Notes: generated by a model not told the origin, from the letters alone. Shown: positions 27,295 through 36,515, numbered from the stretch's first letter. The stretch is DNA of 64,000 nucleotides from Pseudomonas sp. URMO17WK12:I2 (GCF_003253735.1 NZ_QKYW01000002.1:396367-460366), one strand, 5' to 3'. Made by a program: numbers and translations.

Positions 27295-27467
27295 AGTGTA
27301 AAAACCATGCCAGCGCCACGCCGAGCGAGATTTTCTGTACCGCCCCTAATCGCCTTAGGTTCCGCAGATATCCTTATACCCCAAGGATAGTCTGCGCGGG
27401 TCGCTGCAAACTATCCGTTTGGGGCTGGTTTCTGCTGATCGCTAGCGGGTAGGAAGCTGCTCAAGCG

Positions 27468-27526
27468 TAGGCCGAGGCTTGACCATGCATAGCGACGGTC
27501 GAAGTCAGGCCGTCGCTAACGGCCAA
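27468..27526. repeat. GGCC-bracketed mini-element with integrase-type hairpin
   Basis: Between two GGCC words lies GAGGCTTGACCATGCATAGC, followed by a hairpin almost identical to the one downstream of the integrase remnant at 17346-17372. The first bases match the IS1182/MITE left end for only six or seven positions. It looks like an internally deleted copy of the integrase-carrying unit. Confidence 0.4.
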
Positions 27527-27560
27527 TAGTTGTCCATCGCAGGGCTGTATGGTGCCATAC

Positions 27561-27588
27561 AAAAAAGCCCGCCATTAAGGCGGGCTTT
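27561..27588. terminator. Bidirectional rho-independent terminator
   Basis: AAAAGCCCGCC pairs with GGCGGGCTTT around ATTAA, with A- and T-rich runs on the two sides. Immediately before it GTATGG and CCATAC form a second small palindrome (27547-27560). It separates the tiny ORF cluster from the chemoreceptor. Confidence 0.65.
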
Positions 27589-27904
27589 CAGGTATCTCCA
27601 AGGGGAGCTGCGTGCCTACAAATTCTCGGAGCAAGCGGACGGGGTTCGACGGAATGCCCCTCTGCGGACACCAACCACCTGCCAGTGGCCGCAGGTCGCA
27701 ATCGGCCACAAGCCGACTACCACAGGCAGACGACATGTAACTCGTATCGGTAGCAAGCGCAACTTACGAATCTAGAGACGACTCAAGAGCTACGCTGGAG
27801 GTACACATAGCGCCCTGTCCGATGCGTGCAAAGTCGCTCTATCGACCACTGCACTGCGCGAGTCAGCAGTTCCAAAGCTTCATCACACAGAACGAAATTT
27901 CACC
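27589..27904. other. Gap downstream of the chemoreceptor
   Basis: Apart from one more degraded copy of the palindromic repeat near 27678-27720 (CCAGTGGCCGCAGG, CAATCGGCCACAAGCCGAC), I see no gene or RNA here. Confidence 0.4.
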
Positions 27905-29929
27905 CTAGATTTTGAACCGTGAGACGACCGTACGCAGTTCCCCCGCCAACCGGGACAGCTCTTCCGCAGTCAGGGCGTTCTCTTCGATTCCCTCTAACAA
28001 CACGATGCTACCGTTACGAATCTCGGTGACATTGCGGTTGATGTCTTCCGACACCGCGTGTTGCTGAACGGCAGCACTGGCGATCTGGGTGTTCATGCCG
28101 ACAATCAGTTCGACTTCATCATTGATAGCACCCAGGCTCCTTGATGCTTGATCGGCTGACTGTACGCACTCCTGCGCCCTGTCTTTGCCCGTTTTCATCT
28201 GTTCCACGGCCGCCGACATGGCCAACTGTAGCTCCTGAATAATGCGGCGGATTTCCTCGGTCGAACCCTGAGTGCGCGACGCCAGCGTTCGAACCTCGTC
28301 GGCGACCACCGCAAAACCACGGCCCTGCTCGCCAGCCCGCGCCGCCTCGATCGCCGCGTTTAAAGCCAACAGGTTGGTTTGATCAGCGATATTGCGGATG
28401 ACTTCGATGACGCCACCGATTTCCTGGCTGTGTACCGCAAGGGCAGAGACCTTCTGCGAGCTGAGCTCGACCTCGTTGGCCAGGGCCTCAATGGTCTTAC
28501 GGGTGCCCTGCATCACGGCAAGGCCATTGGTTGAAGCCTGGCTGGCTTGCCCGGCAGCACGTGCAGCACCTTCGGTGTTCTGGGCCACATCCGCGACGCT
28601 CGCGGTCATCTCGTTGATGGCAGTGGCAACCTGCTCGGTTTCACCCTGCTGAGCATTCATCGACTGCTTGGCACGCTCGATGGATGCGCCCATACGCAGT
28701 GACGCCTCAGATACCGCATGCGAGCTCTGCTCGACCTGAGCCAACGACGCGCGAAAGGCTTGAACCATGTTATTGAAACCTGTGCCCACGTCCGCCATTT
28801 CGTCTTTACCCTGCACCTGCACATGGGCGGTGAGATCACCCTGAGCAATCAGACGCGTAGCCGTCAGCACTTCCCCGATGGCTTTGCGCATGGAGCCGTA
28901 GATGCCACAAAAGACGTAAGCGAGCAGCAAGCCCATGAGCGTGAACATACCCAGAATGAACAGCCTTTCGGACATCCTGCTGTGGGCTCTTAGATCCAGG
29001 GCGGTCATCAACTCGTCCTGCAGGACATCCTGGGCTTTATACAAATCGGCGACCACTGCGTTTCCCTTGGCCACTACCCCTTGAACACCCATCACCCTGT
29101 CACCAGAAGAGCGAAGCATCACTTCGAGGTCACTACGGAAAGCGTCCAGTGCCTGCAAAGCGCTGGAGATCGGTAATTGAATCCTGTCGGCCAGGGCGGA
29201 TTCCCTTCGGCGCAGGAGATTCAGGCTTTGTTCAAGCTCTTGGCGAACCTGCGCTTCCTGCTTGAGCAATGCCCTCAACGAGGAGCGGGTGCCGTCAGCC
29301 ATGGGCTGGCCCTCCCGCAGGCCACTGGCCAACCCGCGGAGCTGCCCGACCACGTTAATCTGCCGTGGCAACCTCAAGGTACTTTGGTCGATCATGAACA
29401 ACGACGCATAGTCTTCATCCAGCACCATCCCTGATGTGGCGCTCACGAAATAGACGAAATTTACGGTTTTACCAACCTGGTCGTTCCAGGCATCGAAAAG
29501 CTCGGCCTGGTCGGCATCCCCCTTGGCACGATCAATCAGTTGCTGCGCATCTGCACGCAGACGCTCCACACGGTCGCCCGTTTCGAGGGTCACGTTGAGC
29601 TGCCGATCCGTAGCTTGCAGTTTCGAGAAGGCCTCCTGCAGCTTTATCCGGTTGGCTGAAAGGTCGGCTTGCGCTGTTTGATCGCCACTGAGCAGCCGAT
29701 TGGTGAGCGCGCGCTCCAACATCGACAAGCGAAGCACGGGCGTGACATCCATCAGATAGCTCTGGCCGACCTGCTCTGCGCGGATGCCCTCGATGCTGTT
29801 ATTGATTTGCGTGAGAACTCGTAGACCAAGCAGCGTCAATGGAATCAGTACGATCACCGCGAGCAGTACGAATTTTGCCGGAAAGCGCAACCGGCTGGTT
29901 ATATGGATGGCAGGAGCAAGGATGTTCAT
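27905..29929 (-). CDS. Methyl-accepting chemotaxis protein
   Basis: This inner-membrane chemoreceptor has about 674 residues. TM1 is at about residues 15-37 ([20 protein letters not shown]), with a long periplasmic helical sensor of about 280 residues. TM2 is [19 protein letters not shown], followed by HAMP and the signalling domain. The highly conserved hairpin tip is present ([38 protein letters not shown]). There is no C-terminal NWETF-type pentapeptide, so it would rely on other receptors for CheR tethering. The ligand is unknown. ATG 29929 fits the membrane anchor best; ATG 29947 is an alternative. It is monocistronic, facing left. Confidence 0.92.
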   Translation of the reverse strand: MNILAPAIHITSRLRFPAKFVLLAVIVLIPLTLLGLRVLTQINNSIEGIRAEQVGQSYLMDVTPVLRLSMLERALTNRLLSGDQTAQADLSANRIKLQEAFSKLQATDRQLNVTLETGDRVERLRADAQQLIDRAKGDADQAELFDAWNDQVGKTVNFVYFVSATSGMVLDEDYASLFMIDQSTLRLPRQINVVGQLRGLASGLREGQPMADGTRSSLRALLKQEAQVRQELEQSLNLLRRRESALADRIQLPISSALQALDAFRSDLEVMLRSSGDRVMGVQGVVAKGNAVVADLYKAQDVLQDELMTALDLRAHSRMSERLFILGMFTLMGLLLAYVFCGIYGSMRKAIGEVLTATRLIAQGDLTAHVQVQGKDEMADVGTGFNNMVQAFRASLAQVEQSSHAVSEASLRMGASIERAKQSMNAQQGETEQVATAINEMTASVADVAQNTEGAARAAGQASQASTNGLAVMQGTRKTIEALANEVELSSQKVSALAVHSQEIGGVIEVIRNIADQTNLLALNAAIEAARAGEQGRGFAVVADEVRTLASRTQGSTEEIRRIIQELQLAMSAAVEQMKTGKDRAQECVQSADQASRSLGAINDEVELIVGMNTQIASAAVQQHAVSEDINRNVTEIRNGSIVLLEGIEENALTAEELSRLAGELRTVVSRFKI

Positions 29930-29947
29930 AGGTCTCACAGACCTCAT

Positions 29948-30536
29948 AGGGTCGGCTTAGGATTTTGGTGGCGAGAACATTCAGTTTCTCAAGGGAGCTT
30001 TCCTTGCGCCCGGTCGGCGCGCCTTTTTGAACGGTAGCTCACCAGTAATGTCAGTAGGCCATTATCGGTATCGTGCGTAGGATTGATTGCAGTCCAATAA
30101 AGTTGCAACTTAATATTTCACTTGGCCGACGGACGTATTCTCTTCTTTCCCAGTGCGGCTTGATCTGGCTCGACCGCAGGCGGCAGTTACCCAAACTGGT
30201 ACAGCAAAAGCTAGGACTCATCCCATCTCTCGGTGGCAAAATTCGGATAGAGGCATGTTGCTGTGCTCAGAAGGCAGGCTTGAAAGATGTCACAAAGACA
30301 TCATCCAAAACACATAAAGAAACTCATCAGTGCAATAGATTTCTAAGACGGCTGACTAGCCCTCGGACAAACGAGCTCTGCTTGCGGAAGTGAAAGGGTC
30401 TCTCCCATGGACTTCACGTCTTCGAGTGACCATGGCGCATGTACGATGGCACCGCTGTACGACCTGACATATGCCCTTGTTCGTGGTCACGCGAACGAAC
30501 ACACTCCTCCAACTCCCTCGCCCGTTAGCTTGTATC
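29948..30536. other. Intergenic region without a supported gene
   Basis: Frames of 60-100 codons exist here, but they have no RBS, no recognisable domain and atypical composition. I see no RNA gene or repeat. Confidence 0.45.
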
Positions 30537-31094
30537 CTAGGCTCGGTCGATCTTTATGAGCGCAATCATTGCCTCAATACCTAATCTTAGAAATTGCCGC
30601 GCAGCCTCATCCGTCAGGCGGCCTTGACTGAGCTTAGTGCTGAGACTGCCTATCACGATCTGCGGATAAGGCACCAGCACCGCCTGCATAGCCCAGAGCG
30701 ATTCATTGAGCTGCTGCTGGGCTCGCACGCCACCGGTAAACGCCGGCGACGCAGTGAAGCTGAGCACCGGTTTTTCCTTGAGAGCCGAGCGACCGTGGGG
30801 GCGAGACAACCAGTCCAGGGCGTTATTCATGACCCCAGACATGCCATGGTTGTACTCCGGCGAACCGAGCAGCACGCCATCGGCCTGACGCGCTGCATCA
30901 CGCAGCGCCCGCACGGCACCGGGCGTTGCGTCGCCATCGTGATCTTCGTTATACAGCGGAATGCAGTGCAGCGGATGCAGGTGTAGCTGGACGTCCGCCG
31001 GGAGCAGTTCCTCGGCGGCTGTACGCAGGATGATTTCGTGGCTGGAAGCGCTGCGTAGGCTGCCGCAGAGCCCCAGCAGATGGATAGTCGTCAT
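30537..31094 (-). CDS. NAD(P)H-dependent FMN reductase
   Basis: This 185-residue flavodoxin-fold protein has the phosphate-binding loop [13 protein letters not shown] (residues 8-20) and the family signature [22 protein letters not shown] near residues 77-98. Members reduce FMN or small quinones/azo compounds and include ArsH-like and ChrR-like enzymes. It overlaps the upstream thiolase gene by the ATGA junction at 31091-31094, so the two were co-translated. The thiolase is now 5'-truncated, and this gene may have lost its promoter as well. Confidence 0.9.
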   Translation of the reverse strand: MTTIHLLGLCGSLRSASSHEIILRTAAEELLPADVQLHLHPLHCIPLYNEDHDGDATPGAVRALRDAARQADGVLLGSPEYNHGMSGVMNNALDWLSRPHGRSALKEKPVLSFTASPAFTGGVRAQQQLNESLWAMQAVLVPYPQIVIGSLSTKLSQGRLTDEAARQFLRLGIEAMIALIKIDRA

Positions 31095-32223
31095 GGTCGC
31101 TGCTCCTGATCACGTTGAATTGCCAATGCCACGCCCTGACCGCCACCGATGCACAGCGTGGCAAGCCCACGACGCAGGTCACGCCGGTGCATTTCGTGCA
31201 ACAGGGTGACCAGCACCCGGCAGCCGGATGCACCCAGTGGATGGCCCAGGGCGATGGCACCACCGTTGACGTTGACGCGTTGCAGATCCCAGCCCAACTC
31301 ACGCTGCAAGGCCAGGGCCTGAACCGCGAAGGCTTCGTTGGCTTCGATCAGATCGAGCTGTTCCAGGCTCCAGCCGGCCTTGTGCAGGCAAAGGTCGGTG
31401 GCGAACACCGGGCCGATGCCCATCACCGTCGGGTCGACACCGGCGCTGGCGAACGCGACGATGCGCGCCATGATTGGCAGCCCCAGGGCACGGGCCTTTT
31501 CCTCGCTCATCAGGATCACCGCTGCAGCGCCATCGTTCAGCGGTGACGCATTGCCAGCGGTCACGCTGCCCTCGGCCTGGAACGTAGGACGCAGGCGAGC
31601 CAGACTTTCCAGCGAGGCGGTCGACATCGGTTGCTCGTCGCTGTCGACCAGCAACCTCGCGCCACGTTTTCCCTTCACCGGAACCGGAACAATCTCCTGG
31701 CGAAAGCGCCCATCGCTCTGCGCACGTACAGCCCGCTGATGGGACTCGAGCGCATAGGCATCCTGCTGCTCACGGGTAATGCCGTACTGCTCCGCCAGGT
31801 TCTCGGCGGTAATGCCCATGTGGTAATCGTTGAAGGCATCCCACAAACCGTCGTGGAGCATGCTGTCACGCAACTGGCCGTGGCCCATGCGCAGCCCGCT
31901 GCGGGCGTTTTCCAGCAAGTAAGGCGCGTTACTCATGCTCTCCTGACCTCCGGCGATCACCACCTCGGCATCACCGCAACGAATCGCCTGGGCCGCTAGC
32001 TGGATGGCTTTCAAGCCGGAGCCACAGACCTTGTTGATGGTCATCGCCGGCACGGTGTAGGGCAGCCCGCCGCGAATCGCGCTCTGCCGCGCCGGATTCT
32101 GCCCGGCGCCGGCGGTCAGTACCTGGCCCATGATCACCTCATTGACCTGATCGGCCGCCAGGCCGCTGCGCTCTAGTACCGCGCGGATAACCAGCGCCCC
32201 CAGATCGACGGCCGACTCGTATG
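31091..32223 (-). pseudogene. Acetyl-CoA C-acetyltransferase (thiolase) with its 5' end deleted
   Basis: The reading frame is intact from about 32223 ([15 protein letters not shown]) to the stop at 31091. It keeps all catalytic blocks: the Cys of [10 protein letters not shown], the His of [14 protein letters not shown], and the last Cys of TLCIGGGQG. Full-length homologues are about 393 residues, so roughly the first 25 residues with the ATRT strand, and the promoter, are missing. An internal ATG at 32137 could start a 348-residue product, but it would lack the first beta-strands of the thiolase fold. The break coincides with the left edge of the 17.8-kb island. The downstream FMN reductase gene overlaps its stop. 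Confidence 0.85.
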
Positions 32224-32325
32224 GCTATTCAACAGGACATATCCGCTTCGTAAGGTGGGGCAGCATGTTGCCGATTACCGCTTCTCGTTGATGGGGAAAA
32301 TGCAAGGGATAGACGACGTTTACCG

Positions 32326-32937
32326 TCACTGACTCACCTCGCAGAGCTTGACCCGCCTCTTGTTAAGCGCCTTCAGTACAGCATCGAGACTCCAAGTTTC
32401 AGGCCCAACGCTAATGGCGCCTTGTAGGTCTACATGTAGTTCGATTCTGGTCTCTATTCCCTCGCTAGCAAGCAAGCGCTGGACTTCCTCAATGTATCGA
32501 CGTTTGCCAGTAAGCCACTGCCGCCCAGTGCCTGTCAGCAAGGCAAGGGTGTCTGGGTAGGAGCACGCCAGCTTCTTGCGTAGATTTATCACCGCGCCTT
32601 TGCTCTCACGAGAAAAAGATGGTTCCAATATGTAATTCCTGCCCTCCGCTATATGGAGGTCTCTCTTGTCTTGCAGGTACTCCTCAACACTGAAGCAGCT
32701 AGCCACTGTCTCAACCGCCCCGGTATTGACCTCAACCAAATGTGCACTTACACCGACATAGCAATATTCGGTCTTGCCATGCACCACATAGTCTTCGGTG
32801 TTGCAGCGAATTACCCAGTAATTCCCATCCGAAGAACCCTCGCAAAACTGAATGACAAATCGCTCTGGATGACCATTTCTGGTTGATCCTTCATGGAGGT
32901 TGAGAACGATGGCGCAGGCTTGTTGGGCGGATAACAT
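32326..32937 (-). CDS. Unknown protein with an Imm35/YrhB-like N-terminal half
   Basis: The protein has 203 residues from the ATG at 32937. The first half (AIVLNLHEG, YVVHGKTEYCYVGVSAHLVE, VNTGAVETVASCFSVEEYLQ) follows the layout of the Imm35/YrhB immunity-like fold, in which a glycine-rich strand pair precedes an amphipathic helix. The second half resembles a small ferredoxin-like unit (RRYIEEVQRLLASEGIETRI). A longer frame to 33081 merely translates the palindromic repeat, so it is rejected. No toxin partner was identified nearby. It is the first cargo gene at the left end of the island. Confidence 0.55.
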   Translation of the reverse strand: MLSAQQACAIVLNLHEGSTRNGHPERFVIQFCEGSSDGNYWVIRCNTEDYVVHGKTEYCYVGVSAHLVEVNTGAVETVASCFSVEEYLQDKRDLHIAEGRNYILEPSFSRESKGAVINLRKKLACSYPDTLALLTGTGRQWLTGKRRYIEEVQRLLASEGIETRIELHVDLQGAISVGPETWSLDAVLKALNKRRVKLCEVSQ

Positions 32938-33020
32938 CGGTTGGGGCTCAGGTAATGAAGTTGTGATCAGGTTACTACTGGATGGCCTATTCAGAAGCGG
33001 TTTGTAGTGGTTTACGAAAT

Positions 33021-33080
33021 CAGCTATTGGCCAGTATCTGTAAGTCGTCACCGGCCAAAATCGGCGGCCAAAAGCAGTCA
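33021..33080. repeat. Dispersed palindromic repeat inside the island
   Basis: CAGCTATTGGCCAGTATCTG and CACCGGCCAAAATCGG, then GGCCAAAAGCAG, form a degraded unit of the same repeat seen at 25208-25263. Its presence inside the island suggests the island circulates among related Pseudomonas. Confidence 0.5.
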
Positions 33081-33173
33081 CCGAGCGGCTACGACACCAA
33101 GGGCAATTGATTGCGACATGTTCCCTGTAAAGAGAGCCGTTTCCGCCTCAGCCCGATGGGCTGAATTTTTGAG

Positions 33174-33752
33174 TCAAAAACTTTCGAGACTGAGCCTGAT
33201 ATCAGCTTCTTTGGCCAACTCCACAGTCTGTTGAACGTGCTGGGCTTCGACGACAAATCCTGCGTATTCGTCCACACCGGTATTCATATGCAGATACCGC
33301 ATTCCATGTTTTTGCAGCCAAACATCAAACTCGGCCAGCACCTCAGGCATCGCCTTACTACCGTCGTGCGCATAGGCAAAGGGAGCCGAAATACCACTAG
33401 CCCGCACGAGAATGGGTGCCAAATACTCAAAGCTATCGAAGCCCCGGTAATCGCATACCATCAACGTGAGCTGCTCTAATTTCTGGCCACGCCGGTCATC
33501 GATCAATCCTTCGTAAAGAGCCGTCTCGGGACACTCACCCTCTTTTAGCTTTCTTAGGATGCGCCGCTCCAGCCTGCCACGCTCCTCTGCTGGCAAACGG
33601 ACAAGCAGCAGCTCCAGCAGAGACTTCAAAGCACGACGCTGCTCGGGCAGCTCAGGTCTCAATGCCTTAAAACATTCACTGTCACTAAGCTCAGTAGTCT
33701 CGGGTGGTGGCATGGTAAAGCGTCCACCGAATAGTCGATCCCATATTCCCAT
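33174..33752 (-). CDS. Unknown protein (DUF6630-like)
   Basis: This 192-residue soluble protein has an N-terminal helical part (LPEQRRALKSLLELLLVRLP) and a C-terminal alpha/beta part with YRGFDSFEYLAPILVRASGI and MPEVLAEFDVWLQKHGMRYL. The latter resembles the DUF6630 pattern; I cannot confirm it. AGGTGAGG precedes the ATG. It begins 9 bases after the endonuclease I stop and is presumably co-transcribed with it. The function is unknown. Confidence 0.6.
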   Translation of the reverse strand: MGIWDRLFGGRFTMPPPETTELSDSECFKALRPELPEQRRALKSLLELLLVRLPAEERGRLERRILRKLKEGECPETALYEGLIDDRRGQKLEQLTLMVCDYRGFDSFEYLAPILVRASGISAPFAYAHDGSKAMPEVLAEFDVWLQKHGMRYLHMNTGVDEYAGFVVEAQHVQQTVELAKEADIRLSLESF

Positions 33753-33761
33753 ACGGACACC

Positions 33762-34733
33762 TCACCTACAGTTGCCGGCTTTGCGAAAACCTGCCTTGAT
33801 CGCCTCAGCTTCTGACCCAAATGCCACCTGGTTCTTCGGTGATACTTGGCTGAACCCGGGGCAGCCGCTAGACAAGTGATAGACGTTACTACGCCGATTT
33901 CCTATCACTGCGCCTTCTACACTTACATCCGCTGATGATCGCTGAGTCTTCTCGACTTGGCGCACGGCGGCTGCCGACGAGCTTCCCTTGAGGCCTTCAC
34001 CGGTGGGCTTGTACCCCAAGCTCCAAACCCGCTCTCCGGTCACGAACTTATTCGGGTACCCAACGACCTTTGCGATCCGCGCGTTCCGCTCGACCTCCCA
34101 GTCGGATGGAGGGTACTGCCTACTCCATGCCCCCAAGAGCTGCTGCTGTTGGCGCGACATGTTCAATCCATACCGGTCGAACATGTAAAACGTCGTGCGA
34201 GCAACGAGCCCTTTCACCTCATCACGAGGCTCCGCAGTCCTCGCGCTAAAATCGACCCGCGTCGAGCACTGACCATATTGTGAAGAAACGCCGGAGACCA
34301 TCCCGTAGTTAAAATTCGCCCGATCTCCGTTCACCTCGCCAACTGACGGATAAAGGTTGTAGAGATCAGCTTCCATAGCTCGGAATACCGGATCAGTCGC
34401 CACACAGTTCTTACGCCCGCCATTTTGCCAACACTGCCGCTGATGCCCAAACTGCCAAGCGGGCACAATGTGCTCCCACTCAGTCCTAGCCGCGCGGTCA
34501 GGCTGCTTTCTTACTTCGTAGCCGCAAGAATCAGCATCTACCCTACCCCCGGACTTTCCAACCCAACGCCATTTGCAGCCGCAATAAAGATCGCCGACGG
34601 CCCCGTCGGCTTGATCAAAAAACACCTCACGCTTTGCGACAACCTTTGCCTTATCAAAACTGGCCGGAGCACTAGCGAACGATGAGGTTGCATTAAGAAC
34701 CAGTAGCGCGAAGACTAAAAAAACTTGCTTCAT
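33762..34733 (-). CDS. Secreted endonuclease I with a C-terminal extension
   Basis: This 323-residue protein has a signal peptide (MKQVFLVFALLVLNATSSFA). The endonuclease I (EndA/Dns) domain spans about residues 22-230, with the catalytic region RTEWEHIVPAWQFG and the metal-binding EADLYNLYPSVGEVNGDR. These Mg-dependent nucleases cut DNA in the periplasm or outside the cell. The C-terminal ~50 residues (GNRRSNVYHLSSGCPGFSQV ... EAIKAGFRKAGNC) match the small Cys-containing module found on many nucleases (Ada-N/'sunset'-like). The ATG at 34733 is used; the upstream TTG would add six residues before the signal. It forms an operon with the DUF6630-like gene. Confidence 0.88.
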   Translation of the reverse strand: MKQVFLVFALLVLNATSSFASAPASFDKAKVVAKREVFFDQADGAVGDLYCGCKWRWVGKSGGRVDADSCGYEVRKQPDRAARTEWEHIVPAWQFGHQRQCWQNGGRKNCVATDPVFRAMEADLYNLYPSVGEVNGDRANFNYGMVSGVSSQYGQCSTRVDFSARTAEPRDEVKGLVARTTFYMFDRYGLNMSRQQQQLLGAWSRQYPPSDWEVERNARIAKVVGYPNKFVTGERVWSLGYKPTGEGLKGSSSAAAVRQVEKTQRSSADVSVEGAVIGNRRSNVYHLSSGCPGFSQVSPKNQVAFGSEAEAIKAGFRKAGNCR

Positions 34734-34894
34734 TCGACAGCTCAATTCCAAGAATCAAGCGCGGAATTATAAGCTGACCACCCTTCTCTAGGTCACTATA
34801 AAAAATGCAATGGAATGTATTTTCGCTTAGACTGTCCATTCAGATAGCAACAAACCATCACTAGCTTTAGCCAAAATTTAATTGGGGAGACATC

Positions 34895-35254
34895 ATGTCT
34901 AAACTGGCAGAATTTAAAGCCCTGGAAGCTCAGATTGAAGAGCACAAGCAGCGCCTTGCTGCCCTTCAAGGTGACGAAGGTCTGAAGAAAGAAATCGAAT
35001 TTGAAAGCAAACTGCGCAAGCTGCTGGGTGAGTACAACTACTCGCTGCGTAACGTCATTGACCTGCTCGATCCTACTGCAGGTAAAAGCCGCCAGGCTGC
35101 TGCAGCTAAGCCGGCTCGCCGCGAGCGTACTCTCAAGCGTTACGAGAACCCGAACACTGGCGAAGTGATCGAGACTAAGGGTGGGAATCACAAGGTGCTT
35201 AAGAGCTGGAAGGAAGAGCACGGCGCTGAGACGGTGGAAAGCTGGATTCAATAA
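34895..35254 (+). CDS. mvaT-like: H-NS-family xenogeneic silencer MvaT/MvaU
   Basis: This 119-residue protein has an N-terminal coiled coil for oligomerisation (LAEFKALEAQIEEHKQRLAA) and a C-terminal AT-hook-like DNA-binding domain (RRERTLKRYENPNTGEVIET, KGGNHKVLKSWKEEHGAETV). This is the defining arrangement of Pseudomonas MvaT. Such proteins coat AT-rich foreign DNA and silence it. Its place on the island suggests an acquired paralogue that moderates island or host genes, perhaps the CBASS genes next to it. It faces the proline-rich operon tail to tail across a terminator. Confidence 0.95.
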   Translation: MSKLAEFKALEAQIEEHKQRLAALQGDEGLKKEIEFESKLRKLLGEYNYSLRNVIDLLDPTAGKSRQAAAAKPARRERTLKRYENPNTGEVIETKGGNHKVLKSWKEEHGAETVESWIQ

Positions 35255-35264
35255 GTATTATATC

Positions 35265-35288
35265 TGGGGCGCTAAGACGCCCCATTTT
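35265..35288. terminator. Terminator after mvaT
   Basis: TGGGGCG (35265-35271) pairs with CGCCCCA (35278-35284) around CTAAGA, followed by TTTT. It terminates mvaT, and the minus-strand proline-rich operon ends about 70 bases to its right. Confidence 0.65.
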
Positions 35289-35360
35289 GATTGCTTGGCC
35301 CACGCCAAGTCATAACGCCCCTAAAACCTTAAACTCATGCGATCATCGGGGCACGAATAA

Positions 35361-35483
35361 CTACTTCTTCGGTGGAGGTGCAGGTGGTGCTTTTGGAGGT
35401 GTCGAGGGTCGCTGACTTGTCGTCTCCTTGCTAACACCATTCTGAACCCGCGTTCCTGGCTTACCTCGGGATTGATCTGCCAA
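35361..35483 (-). CDS. Proline-rich small protein D (40 residues)
   Basis: This is the fourth and last of the tandem small ORFs. The frame opens with TTG at 35483, preceded by a strong AGAGGTGAG, and its product reads MADQSRGKPGTRVQNGVSKE, then TTSQRPSTPPKAPPAPPPKK. The C-terminal 14 residues are a polyproline stretch ending in two lysines, like the other three members. It starts 7 bases after protein C ends. Short length and TTG start explain why it escapes automatic calling. Confidence 0.65.
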   Translation of the reverse strand: MADQSRGKPGTRVQNGVSKETTSQRPSTPPKAPPAPPPKK

Positions 35484-35490
35484 TTTTCAC

Positions 35491-35613
35491 TCACCTCTTT
35501 GGGCTTGGTGGCGGGGCCGCAGGAGGCGCTGGGGGCCTAGCCAAAACGGCCTTTAGAGCAGGACTTACGCCATCATAGGCTGGAGTACTCCGCTTACTAT
35601 TTTCATCGCTCAT
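35491..35613 (-). CDS. Proline-rich small protein C (40 residues)
   Basis: From ATG 35613 to TGA 35491: MSDENSKRSTPAYDGVSPAL, then KAVLARPPAPPAAPPPSPKR. The start MSDENS is nearly the same as that of protein A (MSNENS), and the tail is again proline-rich and basic. AGAGG lies upstream of the ATG. It begins 11 bases after protein B ends. Confidence 0.72.
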   Translation of the reverse strand: MSDENSKRSTPAYDGVSPALKAVLARPPAPPAAPPPSPKR

Positions 35614-35624
35614 TAAACTTGCCT

Positions 35625-35753
35625 CTATCCGCGCGGCGCAGGCGGCGGCGCCTTAGGTGGTGATACAGGGCGTTGATGGACGGGTGCCTGTTGAGGTCGC
35701 GCGCCATTATTGGGACTTCGCGGGGGAGGAGATATACCTCTTTCTTCATACAT
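35625..35753 (-). CDS. Proline-rich small protein B (42 residues)
   Basis: From ATG 35753 to TAG 35625: MYEERGISPPPRSPNNGARP, then QQAPVHQRPVSPPKAPPPAP and RG. The SPPKAPPPAP tail is close to the PPKAPKK and TPPKAPPAPPP tails of proteins A and D. The RBS AAGTGAG overlaps the end of protein A. It is probably translated as part of the same message. Confidence 0.72.
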   Translation of the reverse strand: MYEERGISPPPRSPNNGARPQQAPVHQRPVSPPKAPPPAPRG

Positions 35754-35762
35754 GAATCGATC

Positions 35763-35900
35763 TCACTTCTTGGGGGCTTTAGGTGGTGCAGGAGGTGGAG
35801 ATGGCGGGCGAACGTTGGATGGAGCAGGAGGGCTAACATTTGCCCCTTCGTTAGGCCGGCGCCCAATAAACTGACCACGCGTGCTGTTCTCATTACTCAC
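35763..35900 (-). CDS. Proline-rich small protein A (45 residues)
   Basis: From GTG 35900 to TGA 35763: MSNENSTRGQFIGRRPNEGA, then NVSPPAPSNVRPPSPPPAPP and KAPKK. GAGGAG sits eight bases before the GTG. The start overlaps the last codons of the DUF6338-like gene, so the two are translationally coupled. Twenty-five C-terminal residues contain 13 prolines. It is first of four tandem proline-rich peptides. Confidence 0.75.
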   Translation of the reverse strand: MSNENSTRGQFIGRRPNEGANVSPPAPSNVRPPSPPPAPPKAPKK

Positions 35901-36504
35901 TTGCTAGCTCCTCTTGTTCAAGAAACTCGACAAATAAGACATCGGCGTTACCGATGAGGTAGCTTTCAACACCTGGCATATCAATCCATTCATTATTTTC
36001 ATCAAGCCAGCTAGGAAAGGTGATCAGAAAATAGCCTTCCTTAGGATCTGTAGGCCAAACAGCCGGGTAGCCATAAAGTCGTCGACCATCCAGCAAGGTC
36101 AAAATAACTTTCCGCCCCTCACGCTTGCGGAATGCGTAAATCCATTCAGGGTACGAAGCCCTAGATGTCAGCGTGAATTTTCTAGCAATCTGATATAAAT
36201 AATCATGATTGGAAGCAAACGCAAGGCCAAGTCCGAGGACTACCGCCAAAGCCACCCCCCAAATGCTTTCGGCCAGGGGTACCCAAGCACCAACTACAAA
36301 CAGATGCGTGCCAATGTACGTCAGCAAGACCTCAACACCTGACACGATCATCGTGATGACGCCAGTGCCCACAAGAGCCTGCACAGTACGCTCAAACTGG
36401 CCTGGCTTTTTCACATCTGCAAGCCAGTAAAAAATTAGAGTCGTGATGAAACCTGGTATCAGCATCTGCACCAAGGGAATGACTTTGGTCGCCAAATCAT
36501 CCAT
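35893..36504 (-). CDS. DUF6338-like membrane protein
   Basis: This 203-residue inner-membrane protein has three N-terminal helices (IPLVQMLIPGFITTLIFYWL, then about residues 42-65 and 70-97). A cytoplasmic domain of about 100 residues contains RKVILTLLDGRRLYGYPAVW, then PKEGYFLITFPSWLDENNEW. This helical pore-like N-terminus with a small beta-barrel C-terminus fits DUF6338, a family without assigned function. AGGAG precedes the ATG. It overlaps the first proline-rich ORF and follows the CBASS genes in the same direction. A membrane effector or anchor for the small peptides is possible, but that is inference. Confidence 0.7.
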   Translation of the reverse strand: MDDLATKVIPLVQMLIPGFITTLIFYWLADVKKPGQFERTVQALVGTGVITMIVSGVEVLLTYIGTHLFVVGAWVPLAESIWGVALAVVLGLGLAFASNHDYLYQIARKFTLTSRASYPEWIYAFRKREGRKVILTLLDGRRLYGYPAVWPTDPKEGYFLITFPSWLDENNEWIDMPGVESYLIGNADVLFVEFLEQEELASE

Positions 36505-36515
36505 TACCGACTCTC

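Noticed and set aside
32937..33081. Extended N-terminus for the Imm35-like protein
   Set aside because: The extra 48 codons are just a reading of the palindromic repeat, and the composition changes abruptly at the ATG at 32937.
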